From NCBI RefSeq assembly GCF_029227915.1, contig NC_079876.1, forward strand, positions 36,873,828 to 36,937,827: a stretch of 64,000 nt of DNA. The letters are read 5' to 3'. The notes beneath the pieces are model-generated. The model did no database searches. It saw nothing but the letters and a program-made list of their open reading frames with translations, and was not told where the DNA came from. Each line of letters begins with the position of its first letter. Positions within the stretch are counted from its first letter, which is position 1. The translations under genes and the position numbers were made by a program. Of this stretch, positions 13,085 through 25,724 are shown piece by piece. The DNA comes from Hydractinia symbiolongicarpus (lineage: Eukaryota > Cnidaria > Hydrozoa > Anthoathecata > Hydractiniidae).

Positions 13085-14830
13085 GATTTTAAACATTTTC
13101 CTGGGTTTTGTTTGGTTTGCGAAGTTCTTTTCCTCCAAATATTCTGAAAATAAAGTTCAGAAATTACTTATTTTTAAAATGTAAATTTAATTTGTTTCAA
13201 ATTGTGGTTTTGACATTTTCATGTAAGAATTTGTGGGCAAAAACCTTAATCAGCATGCTTAAAGAACTGACTTTTCTTAATTTAGAATTATAAACACAAC
13301 CATTTTCTTACATTTAGTGTAAACTTTTGTGCGTATGGCTTATATTTAATACACCAAAAGAGCTACTTTGTTGATTTCAATTTTATACTCTTTGTAAGCT
13401 ATTTTTTTCTTCTTTTTGACATTTTGAATTAACTTATTGTTGTAGAAGGCATATAATATACATGCATATAAAAAAATGGAATTTTGCAAATTTCTGTTTT
13501 ACCACTCAATTTTTACATTTTATAAGTTATTTGGAACAGAATGGTATAAAATAGAACAAAATACCTGATCTTAGTTGTTTTTAATTTATGGGGAACTGCC
13601 AGTTCAAATTAAACATTACAGGTTTCTTTCTAATCTTTAACTTCAATTTTGTACCTCTACTATTGTTACAGGTAATTTGCAAAATTAACATAAAATGTCA
13701 AAAAGGTTCAGATATAACATCTAACACAACAAAAATCAGTCTAACGGAACAGAAATAGACCAGGAAAAAGCCTGAGGGTTTTATTTCCTAAGTGGTTGGC
13801 CTACCTGTAACAAATTATAAATTTGGTCCTTTAAATAATTAATGATAATTTTGCGAGGAAGGACCATATATATATACACAGAAGAAGAATTCAATTTTAC
13901 ACCTTGCAAGCTTTGTTTTTCTATATTTTGTATAAATTCGTACTGGGGAGGACTCCGTGCAATATATCGAAATGACTGATCCTTCTCGATTTAAATTTGA
14001 TGTGTTCTAAATCGTATATAGTTTTGGAAATTTTGTGTAAGATTTAATGGGTAAGGGCTAGATGCAATATGTCAAAAAAACTTTTTTGTTGAATCAGAAG
14101 CACTCCCTACAACCATTCTTTTTTTTACAATTTGTGAAGCTTTTGTGAGGAAAGAATGTATGCAATATTATCGAAATAACTGATTTTTGTTGCAAACTGT
14201 CTTTCTTAGGCATTTTGGATTAAAATATTGTTTTAGAGGGCATATGCAGTAGATATATGTACCGAAATAATTAAATTTTGCAAACTTTGATTTTGTCGTT
14301 ACCTCTCATTTTTTACATTTTGATTAAACTTTTGTGGGAGACCGTCGGTATGCGAAGGACCAAAATAAGAGATTTTAGTATTATTTAGTATTTGTATTTT
14401 GTGTTGCAAAATTGGTGCAAAAATTGACATAAAATGAACTTATATACAGATTGATTGCTGTTGTTTAACATGACTTATTATGACTTATATATATATTTTA
14501 TGAAAATTTGTGACAGAATACTATGTGAGATTTGAAATTTTGTTTACTTTATTGTTGGTAAAACAGCATGCAAATTGCTAATAGGACTTTATTAATTTTA
14601 GGTTTAAACACCGTTATTTTGTTGGCATTTTGTCTAAAGTTTGGTGAGGAAGGACTGTATGCAATATATCAAATAATGTTTTATTGCATTATAATTTATC
14701 CTTGCAAATCCCATTTTAACGCCTTAGATAAAAATTTCTACTTAGGCAAATTTTTTTGTTTATTTTTCACATTTTGTGTCAACCTTTGGCAGGGTTTGCA
14801 ATAAACTAACTGATTTTAACATATACAATG
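13085..14830 (+). repeat. Degenerate ~100-bp internal repeats of Helitron copy 1
   Basis: A diverged unit recurs: a TTTGCAAACTTTG-like start, then ACATTTTGTGTAAACTTTTG, then GAGGAAGGACTGTATG, then GCAATATATCGAAATAACTG. ACATTT-type anchors lie at 13213, 13310, 13419, 13515, about 13923, 14028, 14127, 14211, 14315, 14625 and 14769. Adjacent spacing is mostly 84-109 bp, and the 310-bp gap fits three units. GCAATA-type anchors lie at 13959, 14064, 14162, 14661 and 14798. The repeats are far more diverged than the satellite, so this internal array is older than the duplication that copied the element. Two open frames here (13108-13293 and 14568-14804) are low-complexity products of the repeats and are not called genes. 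Confidence 0.7.
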
Positions 14831-15143
14831 AGAGAGATTTGTGTTTGACATTGATCAGCTTTTTTGTATATATGTGGCGTTTTGAGTGATTTAAATTTTA
14901 TGGGTGAGATGTATGTTGAAATGCTTTTGGAAACTACTTTCCGAATAATTTTCGCATTTGTCAGATGGTCAGAGCAAGTAATTTTAGTAGATTTAAATTT
15001 TAAATGTCACATAAATACTGCAGTTGTTGAAAACCTTTAATTTTTTTGGTCATTTATATAATAATGCAGATGTAAGATGCGCACTGCTGTATTGTTTGTT
15101 TTTTGATGGACATATATCTGCTACATAAATTTAATGGAATACA

Positions 15144-15169
15144 GTGGATTCTTCCACGGGAACAGCTAG
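15144..15169 (+). other. Helitron 3' terminal hairpin and CTAG end, copy 1
   Basis: A perfect 5-bp stem, GTGGA (15144-15148) with TCCAC (15153-15157), encloses a TTCT loop. It is followed by GGGAACAG and the terminal CTAG. In Helitrons this arrangement is the rolling-circle termination signal. The host T follows at 15170. Confidence 0.78.
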
Positions 15170-17034
15170 TTTCTTCCTATTTTTCCCGAATTACTAGGTT
15201 GTATGGTTTTTAACAGTGAAACGATTGACTGTGGGACTTAATTGAACTAAATTTGGACTTTGACCTGATAAATGTGATAAGTGAGTCAATTGGACTCCAA
15301 GATATAACATTCTTCATAATTTGACGTGATTGTCGGAACTTAGCGATTACACTGGGCGCTGTGGTAACGCTTCATTTAAAAATTTAGGTAAATAAGTCAT
15401 TCTGTACTGTGGTACCAATCCTAGCCGTTATCGCGCGCTGAAGAAATTGCGACAGTTTCAAAAACTACATTTCATTGACTTTCTAACGGTATCAATCCTC
15501 TTCAGTTACAACGGTTGTGTCACATATTCGTACCAACATGTATTTAGCGATATTTTTCTCATATTAATAGGTTGCATTGCTTTTAACAGTGAAACGATTG
15601 ACTGTGGCACATAATTGAACTGATTTTGGACTGTGACCTTATAAATGTGATAAGTGAGACAATTGGACTCCAAGAAATAACAGTCTTCTTAATTTGACAT
15701 GATTGCCCGAACTCAGCGATTACACTGGGCGCTGTGGTAGCGCTTCATTTAAGAATTTAGATAAATAAGTCATTCTTTACAGTGGGACCAATCCTAGCCG
15801 TTATCACGCGCTGAAGAAATAGCGACAGTTTCAAAAACTACATCTCATTGACTTTCTAACGGTATCAATCCGATTGAGTTACAACGGTTGAGTCACATAT
15901 TCGTACCAACATGTATTTCGTCCTATTTTTCCCGTATTACTAGGTTGTATGGTTTTTAACAGTGAAACGATTGACTGTGGGACTTAATTGAACTGATTAT
16001 GGACTGTGACCTGAAAAATGTTGTAAGTGAGACAAGTGGACTACTAGAAATAACATTCTTTTTAATTTGACATGATTGCCGGAACTCAGCGATTACACTG
16101 AGCGCTGTGGTAACGCTTCATTTAAAAATTTAGGTAAATAAGTCATTCTTTACTGTGGGACCAATCCTAGCCGTTATCGCGCGCTGAAGAAATAGCGACT
16201 GTTTCAAAAATTACATTTCATTGACTTTCTAACGGTATCAATCCTCTTCAGTTACAACGGTTGCGTCACATATTCGTACCAACATGTATTTAGCGATATT
16301 TTTCTCATATTACTAGGTTACATTGCTTTTAACAGTGAAACGATTGACTGTGAGACTAAATTGAACCGATTTTAGACTGTGACCTTATAAATGGCATAAG
16401 TGAGACAAGTGGACTCCATGAAATAACTTTCTTTTTTAATTGGACATGATTTTCGGAACTCAGCGATTACACTGGGCGCTGTGGTAGCCCTTCATTTAAG
16501 AATTTAGATAAATAATTCATTTTTTCTGTGGGACCAATCCTAGCCGTTATGGCGCGCTGAAGAAATACCGACAGTTTCAAAAACTACATCTCATTGACTT
16601 TCTAACGGTATCAATCCGCTTCAAATACAATGGTTGCGTCACATATTCGTACCAACATGCATTTAGCGATATTTTTCTCATATTACTAGGTTGCATCGCT
16701 TTTAACAGTGAAACGATTGACTGTGGCACATAATTGAATTGATTTTGGACTGTGACCTTATAAATATGATAAGTGAGACAATTGGACTCCAAGAAATAAC
16801 AGTCTTCTTAATTTGACATGATTGCCGGAACTCAGCGATTACACTGGGCGCTGTGGTAGCGCTTCATTTAAGAATTTAGATAAATAAGTCATTCTTTACA
16901 GTGGGACCAATCCTAGCCGTTATCGCGCGCTGAAGAAATAGCGACAGTTTCAAAAACTACATTTCATTGTCTTTCTAACAGTATCAATCCGTTTGAGTTA
17001 CAACGGTTGAGTCACATATTCGTACCAACATGTA
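15170..17034. repeat. Satellite array block between the two Helitron copies
   Basis: This starts with the right half of the monomer split by Helitron copy 1 and continues for about five monomers until copy 2. Bases 15170-15280 also flank copy 2 (19833-19943). From 15281 to 16725 the sequence follows 8381-9825. From 15629 it also follows 10962 onward, so the stretch is a junction of two overlapping duplications. Nothing other than satellite is seen. Confidence 0.9.
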
Positions 17035-17747
17035 TCTTATATATTAATTCCCTTGCGTGAGTAAAACTGTGAGTCCACGACACGGAAATCACGGGTCACT
17101 TTCTTATGACGTGGCGGTACGCTAAAATTTAACTAAAAAGATTAGGGATGTACTTCATAGAAATCGCACATAAGGTGTAAATATATAACCCGCTGCTAAT
17201 AACGATATAAATATATATACCCTTATGCCAAAAAACTCTATGTTAGCATATATATATAGGTATCTCTACATATGAAACGGTATTAGATATTCACAAAGCA
17301 TACGGACTGTTAAATGAAGTTCCTAGCATAAAACGGAAATTGTGTTTACGAAAAAGATGGCTGTTCTTTTTGAGTATTCTCTACTCTTTCATTCAAAATA
17401 AATCTTTAAAAAAACATTTGAAGACGAGCATGGTGTTATAAATTAATCATAGCAAGGTTTCTGTAAGGTTTTTTCATGTTTTATTTTCAGTTTTGATTAT
17501 ATTATTGTTGCCAGACATGTTTTATAGCTAGCATCATAAAAAGCCAACCACCACCACCAACTAGCTAGCTAGCTAGGAATATATATATATATATATATGT
17601 AGCCATGTTCTTTATACCTAGCTAAGTCTCCAGTTTATATTTAAGTGACTAGCTATTAGTTGCTGTAGCTAGCTAATGCTAGCTTTAAACTAAAGATTCC
17701 CAGTATATATATTCCCACAAAACCCATCAAACGTTATTAACCCTGAA

Positions 17748-19493
17748 GATTTTAAACATTTTCCTGGGTTTTGTTTGGTTTGCGAAGTTCTTTTCCTCCA
17801 AATATTCTGAAAATAAAGTTCAGAAATTACTTATTTTTAAAATGTAAATTTAATTTGTTTCAAATTGTGGTTTTGACATTTTCATGTAAGAATTTGTGGG
17901 CAAAAACCTTAATCAGCATGCTTAAAGAACTGACTTTTCTTAATTTAGAATTATAAACACAACCATTTTCTTACATTTAGTGTAAACTTTTGTGCGTATG
18001 GCTTATATTTAATACACCAAAAGAGCTACTTTGTTGATTTCAATTTTATACTCTTTGTAAGCTATTTTTTTCTTCTTTTTGACATTTTGAATTAACTTAT
18101 TGTTGTAGAAGGCATATAATATACATGCATATAAAAAAATGGAATTTTGCAAATTTCTGTTTTACCACTCAATTTTTACATTTTATAAGTTATTTGGAAC
18201 AGAATGGTATAAAATAGAACAAAATACCTGATCTTAGTTGTTTTTAATTTATGGGGAACTGCCAGTTCAAATTAAACATTACAGGTTTCTTTCTAATCTT
18301 TAACTTCAATTTTGTACCTCTACTATTGTTACAGGTAATTTGCAAAATTAACATAAAATGTCAAAAAGGTTCAGATATAACATCTAACACAACAAAAATC
18401 AGTCTAACGGAACAGAAATAGACCAGGAAAAAGCCTGAGGGTTTTATTTCCTAAGTGGTTGGCCTACCTGTAACAAATTATAAATTTGGTCCTTTAAATA
18501 ATTAATGATAATTTTGCGAGGAAGGACCATATATATATACACAGAAGAAGAATTCAATTTTACACCTTGCAAGCTTTGTTTTTCTATATTTTGTATAAAT
18601 TCGTACTGGGGAGGACTCCGTGCAATATATCGAAATGACTGATCCTTCTCGATTTAAATTTGATGTGTTCTAAATCGTATATAGTTTTGGAAATTTTGTG
18701 TAAGATTTAATGGGTAAGGGCTAGATGCAATATGTCAAAAAAACTTTTTTGTTGAATCAGAAGCACTCCCTACAACCATTCTTTTTTTTACAATTTGTGA
18801 AGCTTTTGTGAGGAAAGAATGTATGCAATATTATCGAAATAACTGATTTTTGTTGCAAACTGTCTTTCTTAGGCATTTTGGATTAAAATATTGTTTTAGA
18901 GGGCATATGCAGTAGATATATGTACCGAAATAATTAAATTTTGCAAACTTTGATTTTGTCGTTACCTCTCATTTTTTACATTTTGATTAAACTTTTGTGG
19001 GAGACCGTCGGTATGCGAAGGACCAAAATAAGAGATTTTAGTATTATTTAGTATTTGTATTTTGTGTTGCAAAATTGGTGCAAAAATTGACATAAAATGA
19101 ACTTATATACAGATTGATTGCTGTTGTTTAACATGACTTATTATGACTTATATATATATTTTATGAAAATTTGTGACAGAATACTATGTGAGATTTGAAA
19201 TTTTGTTTACTTTATTGTTGGTAAAACAGCATGCAAATTGCTAATAGGACTTTATTAATTTTAGGTTTAAACACCGTTATTTTGTTGGCATTTTGTCTAA
19301 AGTTTGGTGAGGAAGGACTGTATGCAATATATCAAATAATGTTTTATTGCATTATAATTTATCCTTGCAAATCCCATTTTAACGCCTTAGATAAAAATTT
19401 CTACTTAGGCAAATTTTTTTGTTTATTTTTCACATTTTGTGTCAACCTTTGGCAGGGTTTGCAATAAACTAACTGATTTTAACATATACAATG
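17748..19493 (+). repeat. Degenerate ~100-bp internal repeats of Helitron copy 2
   Basis: The same diverged ACATTTT / GCAATATATCGAAATAACTG repeat series as in copy 1, shifted by 4663. No position-specific change was seen, so the repeats diverged from one another before the element was duplicated. Confidence 0.7.
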
Positions 19494-19806
19494 AGAGAGA
19501 TTTGTGTTTGACATTGATCAGCTTTTTTGTATATATGTGGCGTTTTGAGTGATTTAAATTTTATGGGTGAGATGTATGTTGAAATGCTTTTGGAAACTAC
19601 TTTCCGAATAATTTTCGCATTTGTCAGATGGTCAGAGCAAGTAATTTTAGTAGATTTAAATTTTAAATGTCACATAAATACTGCAGTTGTTGAAAACCTT
19701 TAATTTTTTTGGTCATTTATATAATAATGCAGATGTAAGATGCGCACTGCTGTATTGTTTGTTTTTTGATGGACATATATCTGCTACATAAATTTAATGG
19801 AATATA

Positions 19807-19832
19807 GTGGATTCTTCCACGGGAACAGCTAG
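19807..19832 (+). other. Helitron 3' terminal hairpin and CTAG end, copy 2
   Basis: Identical in structure to 15144-15169: a GTGGA/TCCAC stem, a TTCT loop, an 8-nt spacer and CTAG, followed by host T at 19833. Confidence 0.78.
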
Positions 19833-22800
19833 TTTCTTCCTATTTTTCCCGAATTACTAGGTTGTATGGTTTTTAACAGTGAAACGATTGACTGTGGGAC
19901 TTAATTGAACTAAATTTGGACTTTGACCTGATAAATGTGATAAATGAGACAATTGGAGTCCAAGAAATAACATTCTTCTTAATTTGACATGATTGCCGGA
20001 ACTCAGCGATTACACTGGGCCCTGTGGTAGCGCTTCATTTAAAAATTTAGATTAATAAGTCATTTTTTACTGTGGGACCAATCCTAGCCGTTATCGCGCG
20101 CTGAAGAAATAGCGACAGTTTCAAAAACTACATTTCCTTGACTTTCTAACGGTATCAATCCGTTTGAGTTACAACGGTTGCGTCACATATTCGTACCAAC
20201 ATGTATTTTGCGATATTTTTCTCATATTACTAGGTTGCATCGCTTTTAACAGTGAAACGATTGACTGTGGGACTTAATTGAACTGATTATGGACTGTGAC
20301 CTTAAAAATGTGAAAGTGAGACAATTGGAATCCAAGATATAACATTCTTTTTAATTGGACGTGATTGTCGGAACTCAGCGATTACACTCTGCGCTGTGGT
20401 AACGCTTCATTTAAAAATTTAGGTAAATAAGTCATTTTTTACTACAGGACCAATCCTAGCCGTTATCGCGCGCTGAAGAAATAGCGACAGTTTCAAAAAC
20501 TACATTTCCTTGACTTTCTAACAGTATCAATCCGCTGCAGTTGCAATGGTTGCGTCACATATTCGTACCAACATGTATTTAGCGATTTTATTTTATATTA
20601 CTAGGTTGCATCGCTTTTAACAGTGAAACGATTGACTGTGGGACTAAATTGAACTGATTTTAAACTGTGACCTTATAAATGGTATAAGTGAAACAAGTGG
20701 ACTCCATGAAATAACATTCTTCTTAATTTGACATGATTGCCGAAACTCAGCGATTACATTGGGCGCTGTGGTAGCGCTTCAATTAAAAATTAAGATAAAA
20801 AAGCCTTTTTTTACTGTGGGACCAATCATAGCCGTTATCGCGCGCAGAAGAATTTGCGACAGTTTCAAAAACTACATTTCATTGACTTTCTAACGGTGAC
20901 AGTCCGTTTGAGTTACAACGGTTGGGTCACATATTCGTACCAACATGTATTTAGTGATTTTTCCGGTATTACTAGGTTGCATCGCTTTTAACAGTAAAAC
21001 GATTGACTGTGAGACTTTATTGAACTGATTATGGAGTGTGACCTTAAAAATGTGAAAGTGGGACAATTGGACTCCAAGATATAACATTCTTCTTAATTTG
21101 ACGTGATTGTCGGAACTCATCGATTACACTGGGCGCTGTGGTAACGCTTCATTTAAAAATTTAGGTAAATAAGTCATTCTTTACTGTGGTACCAATCCTA
21201 GCCGTTATCGCGCGCTGAAGAAATTGCGACAGTTTCAAAAACTACATTTCATTGACTTTCTAACGGTATCAATCCTCTTCAGTTACAACGGTTGCGTCAC
21301 ATATTCGTACCAACATGTATTTAGCGATATTTTTCTCATGTTAATAGGTTGCATTGCTTTTAACAGTGAAACGATTGACTGTGGGACAAAATTGAACTGA
21401 TTTTAAACTGTGACCTTATAAATGGTATAAGTGAAACAAGTAGACTCCATGAAATAACATTCTTTTTAATTTGACATGATTGTCGCAACTTAGCGATTAC
21501 ACTGGGCGCTGTGGAAGCACTTCATTTAAAAATTTAGATAAATAATTTATTTTTTCTGTGGGACCAATCCTAGGCGTTATCGCGCGCTGAAGAAATAGCG
21601 ACAGTTTCAAAAACTACATCTCCTTGACTTTCCAACGGTATCAATCCGCTTTAGTTACAACGGTTGCGTCACATTTTCGTACCAACATGTATTTAGCGAT
21701 ATTTTTCTCATATTACTAGGTTACATTGCTTTTAACAGTGAAACGATTGACTGTGGGACTAAATTGAACCGATTTTTTACTGTGACCTTATAAATGGCAT
21801 AAGTGAGACAAGTAGACTCCATGAAATAACATTCTTTTTAATTTGACATGATTGTCGGAACTCAGCGATTACACTGGGCGCTGTGGTAGCGCTTCATTTA
21901 AAAATTTAGATAAATAATTCATTTTTTCTGTGGGACCAATCCTAGCCGTTATCGCGCGCTGAAGAAATTGCGACAGTTTCAAAAACTACATTTCATTGAC
22001 TTTCTAACGGTATCAATCCTCTTCAGTTACAACGGTTGCGTCACATATTCGTACCAACATGTATTTAGCGATATTTTTCTCATATTAATAGGTTGCATTG
22101 CTTTTAACAGTGAAACGATTGACTGTGGGACAAAATTGAACTGATTTTAGACTGTGGCCTTATAAATGGTATAAGTGAGACAAGTGGACTCCATGAAATA
22201 ACATTCTTTTTAATTTGACATGATTGTCGCAACTTAGCGATTACACTGGGCCCTGTAGAAGCGCTTCATTTAAAAATTTAGATAAATAATTTATTTTTTC
22301 TGTGGGACCAATCCTAGGCGTTATCGCGCGCAGAAGAAATAGCGACAGTTTCAAAAACTACATCTCATTGACTTTCTAACGGTATCAATCCGTTTGAGTT
22401 ACAACGGTTGCGTCACATATTCGTACCAACATGTATTTTGTGATATTTTTCTCGTATTACTAGGTTGCATCGCTTTTAACAGTGAAACGATTGACTGTGG
22501 GACTTAATTGAACTGATTATGGACTGTGACCTTAAAAATGTGAAAGTGAGACAATTGGAATCCAAGATATAACATTCTTTTTAATTGGACGTGATTGTCG
22601 GAACTCAGCGATTACACTCTGCGCTGTGGTAACGCTTCATTTAAAAATTTAGGTAAATAAGTCATTTTTCGCGCTGAAGAAATAGCGACAGTTTCAAAAA
22701 CTACATTTCCTTGACTTTCTAACGGTATCAATCCGCTGCAGTTGCAATGGTTGCGTCACATATTCGTACCAACATGTATTTAGCGATTTTATTTTATATT

Positions 22801-25680
22801 ACTAGGTTGCATCGCTTTTAACAGTGAAACGATTGACTGTGGGACTAAATTGAACTGATTTTAAACTGTGACCTTATAAATGGTATAAGTGAAACAAGTG
22901 GACTCCATGAAATAACATTCTTCTTAATTTGACATGATTGCCGAAACTCAGCGATTACATTGGGCGCTGTGGTAGCGCTTCAATTAAAAATTAAGATAAA
23001 AAAGTCTTTTTTTACTGTGGGACCAATCATAGCCGTTATCGCGCGCAGAAGAATTTGCGACAGTTTCAAAAACTACATTTCATTGACTTTCTAACGGTGA
23101 CAGTCCGTTTGAGTTACAACGGTTCGGTCACATATTCGTACCAACATGTATTTAGTGATTTTTCCGGTATTACTAGGTTGCATCGCTTTTAACAGTGAAA
23201 CGATTGACTGTGAGACTTTATTGAACTGATTATGGAGTGTGACCTTAAAAATGTGAAAGTGGGACAATTGGACTCCAAGATATAACATTCTTCTTAATTT
23301 GACGTAATTGTCGGAACTCAGCGATTACACTGGGCGCTGTGGTAACGCTTCATTTAAAAATTTAGGTAAATAAGTCATTCTTTACTGTGGTACCAATCCT
23401 AGCCGTTATCGCCCGCTGAAGAAATTGCGACAGTTTCAAAAACTACATTTCATTGACTTTCTAACGGTATCAATCCTCTTCAGTTACAACGGTTGCGTCA
23501 CATATTCGTACCAACATGTATTTAGCGATATTTTTCTCATATTAAAAGGTTGCATTGCTTTTAACAGTGAAACGATTGACTGTGGGACAAAATTGAACTG
23601 ATTTTAGACTGTGGCCTTATATATGGTATCAGTGAGACAAGTGGACTCCATGAAATAACATTCTTTTTAATTTGACATGATTGTCGCAACTTAGCGATTA
23701 CACTGGGCGCTGTGGAAGCGCTTCATTTAAAAATTTAGATAAATAATTTATTTTTTCTGTGGGACCAATCCTAGGCGTTATCGCGCGTTGAAGAAATAGC
23801 AACAGTTTCAAAAACTACATCTCATTGACTTTCCAACGGTATCAATTCGCTTTAGTTACAACGGTTGCGTCACATTTTCGTACCAACATGTATTTAGCGA
23901 TATTTTTCTCATATTACTAGGTTACATTGCTTTTAACATTGAAACGATTGACTGTGGGACTATATTGAACCGATTTTATACTGTGACCTTATAAATGGTA
24001 TAAGTGAGACAAGTGGACTCCATGAAATAACATTCTTTTTAATTTGACATGATTGTCGCAACTTAGCGATTACACTGGGCGCTGTGGAAGCGCTTCATTT
24101 AAAAATTTAGATAAATAATTTATTTTTTGTGTGGGACAAATCCTAGGCGTTATCGCGCGCTGAAGAAATAGCGACAGTTTCAAAAACTACATCTCATTGA
24201 CTTTCCAACGGTATCAATCCGCTTTAGTTACAACGGTTGCGTCACATTTTCGTACGAACATGTATTTAGCGATATTTTTCTCATATTACTAGGTTACATT
24301 GCTTTTAACAGTGAAACGATTGACTGTGGGACTAAATTAAACCGATTTTATAATTTGACCTTATAAATGTGATAAATGAGACAATTGGAGTCCAAGAAAT
24401 AACATTCTTCTTAATTTGGCATGATTGCCGGAACTCAGCGATTACACTGGACGCTGTGGTAGCGCTTCATTTAAAAACTTAGATTAATAAGTCATTTTTT
24501 ACTGTGGGACCATTCCTAGCCGCTATCGCGCGCTGAAGAATTAGCGACAGTTTCAAAAATGACATTTCATTGACTTTCTAAAGGTATCAATCCTCTTCAG
24601 TTACAACGGTTGCGTCACATATTCGTACCAACATGTATTTAGCGATATTTTTCTCATATTACTAGGTTACATTGCTTTTAACAGTGAAACGATTGACTGT
24701 GGGACTAAATTGAACCGATTTTAGACTGTGACCTTATAAATGGCATAAGTGAGACAAGTGGACTCCATGAAATAACATTCTTTTTAATTTGACATGATTG
24801 TCGGAACTCAGCGATTACACTGGGCGCTGTGGTAGCGCTTCATTTAAAAATTTAGGTAAATATGTCATTTTTTACTACAGGACCAATCCTAGCCGTTATC
24901 GCGCGCTGAAGAAATAGCAACAGTTTCAAAAACTACATTTCCTTCATTTTCTAACGGTATCAATCCGCTGCAGTTGCAATGGTTGCGTCACATATTCGTA
25001 CCAACATGTATTTAGCGATTTTATTTTATATTACTAGGTTGCATCGCTTTTAACAGTGAAACGATTGACTGTGGGACTAAATTGAACTGATTTTAGACTG
25101 TGACCTTATAAATGGTATAAGTGAGACAAGTGGACTCCATGAAATAACATTCTTCTTAATTTGCCATGATTGCCGAAACTCAGCGATTACATTGGGAGCT
25201 GTGGTAGCGCTTCAATTAAAAATTAAGATAAAAAAGTCTTTTTTTACTGTGGGACCAATCCTAGCCGTTATCGCGCGCAGAAGAATTTGCGACAGTTTCA
25301 AAAACTACATTTCATTGACTTTCTAACGGTGACAGTCCGTTTGAGTTACAACAGTTGGGTCACATATTCGTACCAACATGTATTTAGCGATATTTTTCCG
25401 GTATTACTAGGTTGCATCGCTTTTAACTGTGAAACGATTGACTGTGAGACTTTATCGAACTGATTATGGAGTGTGACCTTAAAAATGTGAAAGTGAGACA
25501 ATTGGACTCCAAGATATAACATTCTTCTTAATTTGACGTGATTGTAGGAACTTAGCGATTACACTGGGCGCTGTGGTAACGCTTCATTTAAAAATTTAGG
25601 TAAATAAGTCATTCTTTACTGTGGTACCAATCCTAGCCGTTATCGCGCGCTGAAGAAATTGCGACAGTTTCAAAAACTAC
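19833..25680. repeat. Satellite array block with ~2.2-kb six-monomer HOR
   Basis: Monomers of dialect A and of the GGTGACAGTCCG/TTGGGTCAC dialect. A six-monomer unit at about 20140-22369 recurs from 22370 to about 24000: the TCCAAGATAT landmark at 20331 recurs at 22561 (offset 2230). After the partner loses 29 bp near 22667 the offset becomes 2201 (20851 to 23052). A distinctive CAACTTAGCG variant with GTGGAAGC marks several monomers (near 21483, 22231, 23688 and 24059). No non-satellite DNA is seen. Confidence 0.9.
22645..22700. repeat. Monomer with 29-bp deletion
   Basis: The text runs AAGTCATTTTTCGCGCTG, skipping the ACTACAGGACCAATCCTAGC stretch present in its HOR partner near 20435-20465. 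The offset between the partners falls from 2230 to 2201 across this point, which fixes the loss at exactly 29 bases. The change is private to this copy, so it postdates the six-monomer duplication. Confidence 0.88.
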
Positions 25681-25724
25681 ATTTCATTGACTTTCTAACG
25701 GTGACAGTCCGTTTGAGTTACAAC

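Larger units (their letters stand above)
12368..15169 (+). mobile_element. Non-autonomous Helitron-like element, copy 1 (2802 bp)
   Basis: A non-satellite, markedly AT-rich segment interrupts one monomer. The intact monomer reads ACATGTA then TTTCGTCC; here ACATGTA ends at 12367 and TTTCTTCC resumes at 15170, so the insertion lies between A and T with no target-site duplication. The element begins with TC (12368-12369, reading TCTTATATATTA) and ends with CTAG (15166-15169). A hairpin, GTGGA-TTCT-TCCAC at 15144-15157, stands 8 nt before CTAG. Known canonical Helitrons insert between A and T, start with TC, end with CTRR and carry a short hairpin about 10 nt before the 3' end, so all four features fit. 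No Rep/helicase coding region is present and the longest open frame is 78 codons, so it would depend on a helper elsewhere. The interior holds degenerate repeats of about 100 bp. The alternative is a chance fit of an unrelated insertion. Confidence 0.8.
10962..15280. repeat. Segmental duplication unit 1 (satellite + Helitron)
   Basis: This 4.3-kb unit carries about four satellite monomers, the Helitron and about 110 bp of the following monomer. It matches 15629-19943 with an offset of 4667 left of the A/T run and 4663 right of it. The match starts at G10962 (10961 is A where 15628 is G) and ends at 15280 (15281 is G where 19944 is A). Satellite parts differ at several sites, for example C at 11066 against T in the partner. 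The Helitron parts differ at only two bases. Confidence 0.85.
17035..19832 (+). mobile_element. Non-autonomous Helitron-like element, copy 2 (2798 bp)
   Basis: This is the same element as at 12368-15169, with the same TC start (17035-17036), hairpin stem (19807-19811 with 19816-19820), CTAG end (19829-19832) and A/T position in the monomer. By eye the differences are A12762 to C17429, C15142 to T19805, and an A/T run shorter by four bases. It sits in the same satellite context on both sides, so it was copied together with its flanks. Its two small open frames (17771-17956 and 19231-19467) encode the same peptides as those of copy 1, as expected for so recent a copy, and are not evidence of selection. 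Confidence 0.8.
15629..19943. repeat. Segmental duplication unit 2 (satellite + Helitron)
   Basis: Partner of 10962-15280. The two units are separated by about 350 bp, close to one monomer, as expected if unequal exchange between misaligned monomers made the copy. Confidence 0.85.

Noticed and set aside
13108-14804. Two forward open frames in the Helitron (61 and 78 codons), repeated in copy 2
   Set aside because: They lie in AT-rich degenerate repeats, have low-complexity hydrophobic peptides and no recognised motif. Identity between copies reflects recent duplication.
12368-15169. LTR element, or DNA transposon with terminal inverted repeats
   Set aside because: There is no TG...CA end, no direct terminal repeats, no convincing inverted termini and no target-site duplication. 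The Helitron reading explains the ends better.
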